The translations under genes and the position numbers were made by a program. From Negativicutes bacterium (GTDB lineage: Bacteria > Bacillota > Negativicutes > SKW292), in the NCBI GenBank assembly GCA_026416215.1, contig JAOAFP010000046.1, forward strand, positions 1 through 10,521: a DNA stretch of 10,521 bases, written 5' to 3'. Numbering within the stretch: the stretch's first letter is position 1; each line of letters begins with the position of its first letter. Positions 1-5,797 of the stretch are shown in pieces. The notes under the pieces were generated by a model. The model saw only the letters and a program-made list of their open reading frames with translations, had not been told where the DNA came from and did no database searches.

Positions 1-1
1 C

Positions 2-2479
2 CGGCTGGGCGATGTGGCCACGATCAGGGACGGGGCGGGCGAACCGTCAGACTATGTTCTGTTTGGCAGTGGTGCCGGCCGGGCGGCCCGGGGGATCGAT
101 GGCAGCGGTGGCAGCGTACCGGCGGTCACAATCAGCGTGGCCAAAAAACCGAAGACCAATGCCACCGCCCTCAATCAGCGGCTGCTGACGGCGGTGGGAG
201 ACAGCCGGGCCGGGCTGTTGCCCCGCGACGTGCAGGTGACCGTCAGCCGCAACTACGGTGAAACGGCCAACGATAAGTCCAACGAACTGCTCGAACACAT
301 GCTGATCGCCACTCTGTCGGTGGTGGGGCTGGTGGCCCTGGCCCTGGGACGGCGTGAGGCAGTGGTAGTGGCGGTGGCCGTGCCGGTCACTCTGGCCCTG
401 ACCCTGGCGGCAACCTACCTGTTGGGCTATACCCTCAACCGGGTGACGCTGTTCGCCCTGATTTTCTCGATAGGGATCCTGGTGGATGACGCCATCGTGG
501 TGGTGGAAAACATTCACCGCCATTTCCGGCTGAACGGAGCCGGCGGTCAGAATGCCGTCCGGGCGGTGGATGAAGTGGGCAACCCGACCATCCTCGCCAC
601 TTTCACGGTAATTGCCGCCCTGCTGCCGATGGCCTTTGTGTCCGGGCTGATGGGTCCGTACATGCGGCCGATCCCGGTCGGGGCGTCGGCCGCCATGCTA
701 TTCTCGCTGCTGGTGGCATTTATTGCCAGCCCCTGGCTGGCCATCCGATTGCTGGCCAAAGCCGGACCGGGACGGGGGCAGGGGGAACCGCCGTCCGGTC
801 AGCCGCCTGAACCGGGCTGGGCAATTCTCTACCAGCGGCTGATTGCCGGCCTCCTTGCCAATCGGCGCCGACGCCGTCAGGTACTGGCAGCTGTGGCCGG
901 ACTGCTGCTGGCGGTCTGTGCTATGGTCCCGCTAAAGCTGATCATGGTCAAAATGCTGCCGTTCGACAATAAAAGCGAGTTCCAGGTCATAATTGACATG
1001 CCGACCGGCACCGGTCTGGAAACCACGGCCGCCCTGGCCGGGGAACTGGCCGGCTACCTTGCCCGGGTGCCTGAGGTCAGTGACTATCAGATTTACGTCG
1101 GCAGCTCGGCTCCCTATAACTTTAACGGCCTGGTCCGCCACTATTTCCTGCGCGACCGTCCGTGGCAGGCCGATATTCAGGTCAACCTCGTCCCGCGGGG
1201 GGAACGGAGCCGCTCCAGCCACGAGATTGCAACGGCGGTGCGGGAACCCTTGCAGCAGATTGCTGGGCCCTACCAGGGCAGGGTTAAAATTGCTGAGGTT
1301 CCGCCCGGCCCGCCGGTTTTGTCCACCCTGGTGGCGGAAATTTACGGCCCGGATCAGGAGCGGCGCCGGCAGCTGGCGGCAAGGGTGCGCGACATATTTT
1401 CCACCACCGGCGGAGTGGTGGATGTCGACTGGTATGTCGAGGACGAACGGCCGCAGCTCCTTCTGGCGGTCGATCAGCTCAAGGCGGCGCAAAACGGGGT
1501 GACAGTGGCAGCAGTTGCCCGGGCGGTTGACATGGCTCTGACCGGGGAAAGGGTCGGACTGGTCCACCTTGACCACGAACGGGAGCCGGTGTACATAAAC
1601 CTGCGTCTGCCTTACCGGGAACGCAGTCGGTTTGTTGCCGGCCTGCAGCAGATGACCCTGAGCGGAGAGGAGGGACAGAGGGTGCCGCTGGCCGAACTGG
1701 TCAGGGTGAGCGAAGGTAGCGAGGCCAGGACAATTTACCATAAGAATCTGCGCCCGGTGACATATGTGACCGGCGATATGGCCGGCCGGGCTGAGAGCCC
1801 GGTGTACGGAATTCTGGCTATGAGGCCGGCGGTGGCTGGCATAAAAACTCCGTCCGGGCAGGAACTGGCCCAGTATTTTGCCGTCCAGCCCCCGTCGGAC
1901 AGTCAGTACGCGATGAAGTGGGACGGGGAGTGGCACGTTACCTACGAGGTATTCCGCGACATGGGGATATCTTTTGCCGTGGTCCTGGTTCTGATCTACC
2001 TGCTGGTGCTGGCTTGGTTTGGTGACTTTGTCACTCCGCTGCTGATTATGGTCCCCATTCCCCTGACCCTGATCGGAATTTTGCCGGGGCACTGGTTGTT
2101 CGGGGCGTTTTTTACCGCCACATCGATGATTGGCTTCATCGCCCTGTCGGGAATCATCGTCCGGAACTCCATTCTCCTGGTGGATTTCGCTGAGAGCGAA
2201 CGGCAGGCCGGCAGCAGTTATGACCAGGCCCTGATCCGGGCCGGGGCAGTGCGGATGCGGCCGATTCTGCTGACAGCGGCCGCGGTGGTGGTGGGATCGC
2301 TGGTAATGCTGTTCGATCCGATTTTCCAGGGGCTGGCGATTGCGATGATGTTCGGGGCGGTAGTGGCCACTCTTCTCACCTTGCTGGTGATTCCTTTGCT
2401 GTGCTGGGAGTTTGGGCAAGGCAGGAATTTTTCCCAGCGGGGAGAAACAGATCACCGGCGGCGGCCGGAACCGGCCTGA
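2..2479 (+). CDS. RND-family efflux permease, N-terminus missing
   Basis: Inner-membrane proton-driven pump subunit of the resistance-nodulation-division (HAE1/AcrB-like) family; it exports hydrophobic compounds or other toxic solutes together with a periplasmic adaptor and an outer-membrane channel, neither of which is in the window. The frame is open from base 2 and begins with RLGDVA, a conserved segment roughly 250 residues into AcrB, so about a quarter of the protein lies off the contig; the GTG at 14 is not the real start. Visible parts, numbered from that GTG: helices around 96-170 with GILVDDAIVVVEN, whose Asp158-Asp159 pair is the family's proton-relay site; another helical block at about 193-247; a second large periplasmic domain at about 320-640; and a final helix bundle from about 650 to 805, including NSILLVDF near 718. 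The frame is intact to the stop. The exact substrate cannot be told. The thioredoxin gene follows after 30 bases. Confidence 0.93.
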   Translation, partial: RLGDVATIRDGAGEPSDYVLFGSGAGRAARGIDGSGGSVPAVTISVAKKPKTNATALNQRLLTAVGDSRAGLLPRDVQVTVSRNYGETANDKSNELLEHMLIATLSVVGLVALALGRREAVVVAVAVPVTLALTLAATYLLGYTLNRVTLFALIFSIGILVDDAIVVVENIHRHFRLNGAGGQNAVRAVDEVGNPTILATFTVIAALLPMAFVSGLMGPYMRPIPVGASAAMLFSLLVAFIASPWLAIRLLAKAGPGRGQGEPPSGQPPEPGWAILYQRLIAGLLANRRRRRQVLAAVAGLLLAVCAMVPLKLIMVKMLPFDNKSEFQVIIDMPTGTGLETTAALAGELAGYLARVPEVSDYQIYVGSSAPYNFNGLVRHYFLRDRPWQADIQVNLVPRGERSRSSHEIATAVREPLQQIAGPYQGRVKIAEVPPGPPVLSTLVAEIYGPDQERRRQLAARVRDIFSTTGGVVDVDWYVEDERPQLLLAVDQLKAAQNGVTVAAVARAVDMALTGERVGLVHLDHEREPVYINLRLPYRERSRFVAGLQQMTLSGEEGQRVPLAELVRVSEGSEARTIYHKNLRPVTYVTGDMAGRAESPVYGILAMRPAVAGIKTPSGQELAQYFAVQPPSDSQYAMKWDGEWHVTYEVFRDMGISFAVVLVLIYLLVLAWFGDFVTPLLIMVPIPLTLIGILPGHWLFGAFFTATSMIGFIALSGIIVRNSILLVDFAESERQAGSSYDQALIRAGAVRMRPILLTAAAVVVGSLVMLFDPIFQGLAIAMMFGAVVATLLTLLVIPLLCWEFGQGRNFSQRGETDHRRRPEPA

Positions 2480-2509
2480 TCGCCAAATGCAAAAAAAGGG
2501 GGGAAGCAA

Positions 2510-2815
2510 ATGAGTGTGACCGTGATTTCAAGTGCCGAGGAGCTGGATGGTCTGGTAGCCAACGAACCCAAGCTGCTGGTTGACTTTTTTGCCACCTGGT
2601 GCGGACCGTGTAAGGCCCAGGAGCCAGAATTGGAGGCGTTTGCCGGCAAATGGGACGGCAAGGTGGTAAAAGTGGACATCGACAACCAGCGGGAGCTGGC
2701 CAGACAGCACAGGGTGCGCAGTGTGCCAACCCTGATCTATTTTGCCGGCGGCAGCGAGGAAAAACGGATGGTCGGCCTGCAGACCGCCGATGATCTGGCC
2801 AGGCAGCTCGGCTGA
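2510..2815 (+). CDS. Thioredoxin-family protein
   Basis: A 101-residue cytoplasmic thioredoxin-fold protein, close to the usual 105-110 residues. It carries the canonical redox motif WCGPC (Cys31 and Cys34) after the beta-strand LLVDFFATW, and the cis-proline loop SVPT (Pro73) that flanks the active site. No signal peptide is visible, so it should act as a cytoplasmic dithiol-disulfide reductant. The ATG is preceded by a purine-rich GGGGGGAA element at about 2498-2505. It lies 30 bases after the RND permease and 21 before rubrerythrin, which suggests one transcript; the pairing with rubrerythrin hints at a role in peroxide or redox homeostasis (inference). The first ten residues diverge somewhat from housekeeping TrxA, so it may be an accessory thioredoxin rather than the main one. 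Confidence 0.93.
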   Translation: MSVTVISSAEELDGLVANEPKLLVDFFATWCGPCKAQEPELEAFAGKWDGKVVKVDIDNQRELARQHRVRSVPTLIYFAGGSEEKRMVGLQTADDLARQLG

Positions 2816-2836
2816 CCGGGTGATAGGAGGGCAATT

Positions 2837-3376
2837 ATGGAGCTCAAAGGGTCACAGACCGAAAAAAATCTCTGGGCGGCATTTGCCGGCGAGTCGCAGG
2901 CTCGCAACAAGTACAGCTATTACGCCAGTCAGGCCCAAAAGGAGGGCTACGAGCAGATTGCCGCGCTGTTCCAGAACACGGCCGACAACGAAAAAGAGCA
3001 CGCCAAGATGTGGTTTAAGTTGCTGCACGGCGGCAGCATCGGCAAAACCGTCGATAATCTGGTTGACGCTGCTGCCGGCGAGCACTACGAATGGACAGAT
3101 ATGTACAAGGGGTTTGCCGAAACCGCCCGGCAGGAGGGGTTTGGCGAAATCGCCGCCCTATTCGAACTGGTGGCCAAAATTGAGAAAGAGCACGAGCAAC
3201 GCTATCTGGCGCTGCTGGAGAATATCAGGAACGGTACGGTGTTTGCCAAGCCGGACAAGGTGGTCTGGGAGTGCCGGAACTGCGGGTATTTGCACGAGGG
3301 GGAAAAAGCCCTGTCGGTGTGCCCGTTTTGCAAGCATCCGGAGGCATTTTTCGAGGTCCGCTGCCAGAATTACTGA
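2837..3376 (+). CDS. rbr: Rubrerythrin (non-haem diiron peroxidase)
   Basis: A 179-residue cytoplasmic rubrerythrin that reduces hydrogen peroxide to water in anaerobes using electrons from rubredoxin or NAD(P)H:rubredoxin reductase. The N-terminal ferritin-like four-helix domain supplies the diiron ligands: Glu19 (AGESQAR), Glu52 and His55 (NEKEH), Glu82 and Glu85 (GEHYE), and Glu116 and His119 (IEKEH). The C-terminal rubredoxin-like domain supplies the Fe(Cys)4 site from CRNCG (Cys146, Cys149) and CPFC (Cys162, Cys165). Length and domain order match the classical family. The start ATG has a perfect AGGAGG at 2825-2830. It is the last gene of the permease-thioredoxin-rubrerythrin group and is followed by a strong terminator. 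Confidence 0.97.
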   Translation: MELKGSQTEKNLWAAFAGESQARNKYSYYASQAQKEGYEQIAALFQNTADNEKEHAKMWFKLLHGGSIGKTVDNLVDAAAGEHYEWTDMYKGFAETARQEGFGEIAALFELVAKIEKEHEQRYLALLENIRNGTVFAKPDKVVWECRNCGYLHEGEKALSVCPFCKHPEAFFEVRCQNY

Positions 3377-3387
3377 CGGGAAAGGAC

Positions 3388-3430
3388 AACAAAACAAAAA
3401 AAGAGGCTGCAGCCTCTTTTTTGTTTTGTT
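3388..3430 (+). terminator. Intrinsic terminator after rubrerythrin
   Basis: A perfect 14-base palindrome GAGGCTGCAGCCTC (3403-3416) is flanked by an A-run on the left and a T-run on the right. The pairing continues outward (AACAAAAC with GTTTTGTT) with a single extra A on the left. The stem begins 12 bases after the rubrerythrin stop. Because both flanks are A/T tracts, it could also stop transcripts arriving on the minus strand. Confidence 0.92.
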
Positions 3431-3478
3431 TATTTGCCGTCTGTCAGCCGACGGGGAGGATAGCGGAAAAAAGGGAAA

Positions 3479-3511
3479 GGGCCGCTGCCCTGTCGGCGAG
3501 GGTAGCGGCCC
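3479..3511 (-). terminator. Intrinsic terminator of the minus-strand gene ending at 3533
   Basis: Bases 3479-3491 pair with 3499-3511 (13 pairs, one of them G-T in the plus-strand reading) around a 7-base loop. On the minus strand the stem is followed by TTTCCCTTTTTT. It lies 21 bases past the stop codon of the minus-strand gene. Together with the rubrerythrin terminator it forms a convergent double-terminator junction. Confidence 0.8.
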
Positions 3512-3532
3512 CATAACAAAGAAGGAGGGGTA

Positions 3533-4273
3533 TCAGGCGGCACCGGCCTGGGCTGCCTGCTGCTTTCGGGAACTGACTTCCTGTTCCCAGTCGGCAAAAC
3601 CCTTCTGGACCAGTGCGTAGGTTTGCTTGCTTATGTCGAGCATTTTGTCGGCCCCGCCGAACAACTTGGCTACCTGGTTGTAACCGTCCTCAAACCCTTT
3701 CTTCAGCAGGGCAATTTTCTCGGGGTCATCGCCACCCAGGGCTTTGGCGAAATCAAGCAGCCGGCCGGCGGTGGACTCTGCGCTCCAGTACCCGCCGGGG
3801 GCAATATCGGCCGCTGCCTGCTGGCGGACCGACTCGGGGACGCTGAGGGTGGCCCGGTTTTTGATCAGGGCTGACATTATGTCATCAGCACTGCTGACTG
3901 ACGGGTCGATCCCCAGCAATCCGGCCACCGTGTTCATGACGCCCAGGTAACGGCTGAAGGCATCTTCCTTCAAGGACTGGGCGGCTGCCGGCAGAGACGG
4001 GCCAGTGCCGGCAGCGGTGCCGGCATCAGGCTGGCTGAGTAGGCTGAGGGTTTGTTGGCCGTTGGCAAAGGCGCTGGCGTAGCGAAGAAACCCGTACTGG
4101 GAGGGGTTACCGGTTTTGTCGGGCGCCGGCTGCATCCCGCTCAACTCCAGCCGGTAGGCTTCGGTCAGGACGGAGGCCGCGTTGCCGGTGTCCGCTGGCT
4201 TAACGGCAGCGCCGGCTGGCAAAAGCAACTGCAAACTTGACGGGCTGTAGCCGTTTACAGCATTGACTGCCAT
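3533..4273 (-). CDS. Uncharacterised 246-aa protein, DUF5610-like C-terminus (tentative)
   Basis: I do not recognise a firm function. The start is the ATG at 4273-4271, with AGGAGG at 4282-4287 eight bases upstream and a good promoter above that; a longer frame to 4381 would run through the promoter and is rejected. The first ~105 residues are rich in Ala, Gly, Ser, Pro and Gln and look poorly ordered. The rest looks helical, ending in a conserved-looking block (about residues 160-230) with YWSAESTAGRLLDFAKAL, KKGFEDGYNQVAKLFGG and DISKQTYALVQKGFADWE. That block reminds me of DUF5610-like domains found in anaerobes, but this is from memory only. There is no signal peptide or membrane helix, so it is probably cytoplasmic. 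It appears to be monocistronic, with its own terminator. Confidence 0.85.
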   Translation of the reverse strand: MAVNAVNGYSPSSLQLLLPAGAAVKPADTGNAASVLTEAYRLELSGMQPAPDKTGNPSQYGFLRYASAFANGQQTLSLLSQPDAGTAAGTGPSLPAAAQSLKEDAFSRYLGVMNTVAGLLGIDPSVSSADDIMSALIKNRATLSVPESVRQQAAADIAPGGYWSAESTAGRLLDFAKALGGDDPEKIALLKKGFEDGYNQVAKLFGGADKMLDISKQTYALVQKGFADWEQEVSSRKQQAAQAGAA

Positions 4274-4331
4274 GGTTTCATCCTCCTGATGAAAAATGCC
4301 GCCCGCGGCGGAACTATAATCCAGTAATGAA

Positions 4332-4360
4332 AGTATAAAACTGCCGGCGCCAAATGTCAA
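4332..4360 (-). promoter_or_regulatory. Sigma-A-type promoter for the 246-aa gene
   Basis: On the minus strand, a perfect -35 TTGACA (plus coordinates 4355-4360) is followed after exactly 17 bases by TATACT (4332-4337). Transcription should begin near 4325, giving a leader of about 50 bases before the ATG at 4273. Confidence 0.85.
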
Positions 4361-4418
4361 CTGAAAACAAGCTTTTAACACCGGTTGGCGGCGACCGGGG
4401 AAACGGCCGGGCAGAGCT

Positions 4419-4574
4419 TCAGGTTAGCCGCCGTAACAGACGATCGCGAATTTTGTCCCAGACGGTGGCCGGCACCAGGGGAAGAAACCGCTGGCGGTCA
4501 TGCCGGTCGAGGGCGCGGTGCAGTCGGCTGGTAAGCAGGGCGATAATCACCATCCAGAAAAACTTTTTTAGCAT
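4419..4574 (-). CDS. Possible 51-aa small protein with N-terminal membrane helix
   Basis: The minus-strand frame from ATG 4574-4572 to TGA 4421-4419 encodes 51 residues. They begin MLKKFFWMVIIALLTSRL, which is two lysines then a hydrophobic stretch that could insert in the membrane with the N-terminus inside, followed by a strongly basic tail (HRALDRHDRQRF, WDKIRDRLLRRL). Third codon positions are mostly G or C, like the neighbouring genes. A weak AAAGG lies 12 bases before the ATG and a TATACT-like -10 at 4597-4602 with no clear -35, so initiation signals are modest. The frame is also open upstream (LEERLWYR before the Met), so a non-ATG start is possible. The opposing plus-strand frame over the same bases is Arg-rich and has no ribosome site. 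Function unknown; the call rests on composition alone. Confidence 0.45.
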   Translation of the reverse strand: MLKKFFWMVIIALLTSRLHRALDRHDRQRFLPLVPATVWDKIRDRLLRRLT

Positions 4575-4720
4575 GCGATACCAAAGCCTTTCTTCCAGTA
4601 TATTGCAGGTCTGAGCCGTTTAGCCGGTCGGCGACCTGCCCCGTAGTGTTCGCCGGCCGGCCGGGAATTCCTGCCGGAGGGCAGGAGACGGGAAGGGAGT
4701 GTAGGTTCAGACGGCGGAGA

Positions 4721-4740
4721 AAAACCGAGTAAAACCGAGA
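4721..4740 (+). repeat. Two tandem 10-base direct repeats
   Basis: AAAACCGAGT (4721-4730) is followed immediately by AAAACCGAGA (4731-4740). The period of 10 bases is about one helical turn, so both copies present the same face to a protein. They lie about 70 bases upstream of the -35 box at 4811. A regulator site is possible but not shown. Confidence 0.5.
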
Positions 4741-4774
4741 TATAAATAGCCCCCACCCTTATTCGCACACCATA

Positions 4775-4788
4775 GTCCCGAGTGGGAC
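4775..4788. repeat. Inverted repeat GTCCC-N4-GGGAC, upstream copy
   Basis: GTCCC (4775-4779) and GGGAC (4784-4788) flank GAGT. The same arms and spacing recur at 4857-4870 inside the leader hairpin. The promoter lies between the two copies. No T-run follows on either strand, so it is not a terminator. Confidence 0.5.
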
Positions 4789-4810
4789 AAAATAAGACCA
4801 ATAACGACCC

Positions 4811-4839
4811 TTGCCCCGCCGGCCGCCCGGCAGTATAAT
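4811..4839 (+). promoter_or_regulatory. Sigma-A-type promoter of the micro-ORF unit
   Basis: TTGCCC (4811-4816, four of six consensus bases) is followed by an exact 17-base spacer and a perfect TATAAT (4834-4839). Transcription should start at about 4845-4847, at the foot of the leader hairpin and about 50 bases before the first micro-ORF. Confidence 0.85.
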
Positions 4840-4844
4840 TCGGA

Positions 4845-4879
4845 TACAGCAAAAATGTCCCGCAAGGGACGTTGCTGTA
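4845..4879 (+). promoter_or_regulatory. 5'-terminal leader hairpin with GNRA tetraloop
   Basis: TACAGCAA (4845-4852) pairs with TTGCTGTA (4872-4879). After a small asymmetric internal loop, GTCCC (4857-4861) pairs with GGGAC (4866-4870), closed by the GNRA tetraloop GCAA. The hairpin begins at the predicted transcription start and ends three bases before the first Shine-Dalgarno site, leaving that site free. Such 5' stem-loops are known to protect mRNAs from decay; a regulatory role is also possible. Confidence 0.7.
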
Positions 4880-4895
4880 GAGGGAGGTGGAGCAA

Positions 4896-4952
4896 ATGTT
4901 GTGCTACTACGATCGGAAGATGCTGGAAATGATCTTCAATCTGGCGGACTGA
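4896..4952 (+). CDS. Micro-ORF 1, 18 aa
   Basis: Predicted peptide MLCYYDRKMLEMIFNLAD. The ATG follows GGGAGGTGG (4882-4890) at optimal spacing, in a leader with its own promoter. It shares with the next two micro-ORFs the start ATG-TTG-T and a C-terminal pattern [KDQ][MT]L[EDR][MA][IV][FLI][NR], here KMLEMIFN. The peptide could form a short amphipathic helix and has a slightly negative net charge. It also has a single Cys. It is far too short for routine gene callers. It may be a functional micropeptide or a leader peptide whose translation matters rather than its product. No known family is recognised. Confidence 0.6.
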   Translation: MLCYYDRKMLEMIFNLAD

Positions 4953-5012
4953 CGGGAGTTTCTCGATCGGACCGCATTTGGCCGGTGTCTCAAGTGAGAG
5001 GAGGTGGTTCAA

Positions 5013-5075
5013 ATGTTGTTTGCCGGTCTGAGCAAGCAGACACTTGATGCCATCCTGCGCACCTATAAACTATAG
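5013..5075 (+). CDS. Micro-ORF 2, 20 aa
   Basis: Predicted peptide MLFAGLSKQTLDAILRTYKL. AGGAGGTGG (4999-5007) lies five bases before the ATG, an almost ideal ribosome site. The 20 bases 5000-5019 match 4883-4902 of micro-ORF 1 at 18 positions, so the initiation module looks duplicated. The shared core here is QTLDAILR. Net charge is positive (Lys8, Arg16, Lys19 against Asp12). It is separated from micro-ORF 1 by 60 bases and from micro-ORF 3 by 36. Function unknown. Confidence 0.6.
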   Translation: MLFAGLSKQTLDAILRTYKL

Positions 5076-5111
5076 ATGCAACGGGAGATCAGCAAGAAAG
5101 GAGGTTTGGTC

Positions 5112-5168
5112 ATGTTGTTCATACCCTATAGTCTTGATACCCTGCGCATGGTTATCAACCGGCAGTAA
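5112..5168 (+). CDS. Micro-ORF 3, 18 aa
   Basis: Predicted peptide MLFIPYSLDTLRMVINRQ. The full anti-16S complement AAGGAGGT (5098-5105) lies six bases before the ATG, the strongest site in the window. The shared core here is DTLRMVIN. An in-frame ATG at 5076, directly after the stop of micro-ORF 2, would give a 30-residue form but has no ribosome site, and the conserved Met-Leu-Phe start argues for 5112. A terminator follows 33 bases after the stop. Function unknown. Confidence 0.6.
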   Translation: MLFIPYSLDTLRMVINRQ

Positions 5169-5200
5169 CCGGATTAGACAGCTGTTGCGGCTGAGATAAG

Positions 5201-5238
5201 GCCGCCCGGTCCCGTGAGGGGCCGGGCGGCTTCTTTTT
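5201..5238 (+). terminator. Intrinsic terminator of the micro-ORF unit
   Basis: Bases 5201-5213 pair with 5218-5230 (13 pairs, one G-T wobble), closed by the GNRA tetraloop GTGA and followed by TTCTTTTT (5231-5238). It defines a transcript of about 390 bases from the promoter at 4811. Confidence 0.93.
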
Positions 5239-5389
5239 GCCGGGACGGGGAAATTTAGGCAGGGTAAGCAGGATAACAATGTCGAACAGCGAAACCTAAT
5301 CCTGGCGGCCGGGGCTGTGATGCCGTTTCCGGGCAGGCGCGGGTAATCGACCGGTGCTTCTATTTTAGTAATGACTGGGGGGCAATGTT

Positions 5390-5797
5390 GTGGTAAAGTG
5401 GCGGGACAGTTTTTCGGTTGGTATAGCTGAGGTCGATCGGGAACACATGGAATTAATCAATATTTTCAATGAAATTCACCAGCTCAAGCAGGATAGGCTG
5501 CGATTGGACAAATTTGACGGAATTATTGAAATTCTCGGCCGCCTGTCCGACTACACCGTCAGGCATTTCGAGACAGAGGAAACGATTATGCAGCGGTACA
5601 ATTACCCTGAATACGCACAGCACAAAAAAGAGCACGAGGATTTCATGGCCCAGGTCAACAATATTGACGTCAGCCAGATCGATTTTGAACAGGACAGCTA
5701 TTTGCGGGGAATCATGGATTACGTTGGCAACTGGCTGTGCGACCACATACTTGATTCCGACCGGCGGATGGGTGACTATGTGTGTGCGGTCAAATAA
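5390..5797 (+). CDS. Bacteriohemerythrin
   Basis: A 135-residue single-domain hemerythrin, a cytoplasmic non-haem diiron protein that binds O2 reversibly and serves in O2 delivery, scavenging or sensing in microaerophiles and anaerobes. The whole ligand set is visible: His19 (DREHMEL), His59 and Glu63 (HFETE), His78 and His82 (HKKEH), His119 and Asp124 (HILDSD). It also has the typical N-terminus with WRDSFSVGIAEVDREH. The start is GTG 5390 with GGGGGG at 5377-5382; the nearby ATG at 5385 is in another frame and stops after three codons. No clear promoter was found in the 150 bases between the preceding terminator and this gene, and that gap holds no other gene I can support. The first EamA gene starts 95 bases downstream. 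Confidence 0.95.
   Translation: MVKWRDSFSVGIAEVDREHMELINIFNEIHQLKQDRLRLDKFDGIIEILGRLSDYTVRHFETEETIMQRYNYPEYAQHKKEHEDFMAQVNNIDVSQIDFEQDSYLRGIMDYVGNWLCDHILDSDRRMGDYVCAVK

Larger units (their letters stand above)
4575..4810. other. Non-coding stretch upstream of the micro-ORF unit
   Basis: No credible gene is seen on either strand. It contains a GC-rich inverted-repeat-prone segment (about 4640-4690), then an A-rich stretch with tandem repeats (4721-4740), TATAAATA (4741-4748) and an inverted repeat (4775-4788). The A-rich part lies 60-90 bases before the promoter at 4811, so it may be a regulatory region. Confidence 0.5.

Noticed and set aside
932..2509. 525-codon open frame on the minus strand opposite the RND permease
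   Set aside because: Its product is rich in His, Gln, Pro and Arg with no recognisable domain or ribosome site. Long antisense frames are expected opposite GC-rich genes, and the plus frame is clearly an RND permease.
4274..4381. 36-codon N-terminal extension of the 246-aa minus-strand gene
   Set aside because: It runs across the -35/-10 promoter and past the perfect AGGAGG that serves the ATG at 4273.
4354..4614. 86-codon plus-strand frame (MSTENKLL start)
   Set aside because: Arg/Ser-rich composition, no ribosome site, starts within the opposing promoter, and overlaps the more credible 51-aa minus frame.
5070..5279. 69-codon minus-strand frame across micro-ORF 3 and the terminator
   Set aside because: It reads through a strong plus-strand terminator hairpin, has no ribosome site and shows no recognisable features.
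5239..5389. Possible riboswitch or small ORF (ATG at 5279, six codons) before hemerythrin
   Set aside because: No known riboswitch consensus was recognised, the six-codon frame has only a weak site, and no clear promoter was found.
4571..5390. CRISPR array, insertion sequence or tRNA in the large intergenic region
   Set aside because: Repeats are few and unevenly spaced, no transposase or terminal inverted repeats are visible, and no cloverleaf pattern was found.
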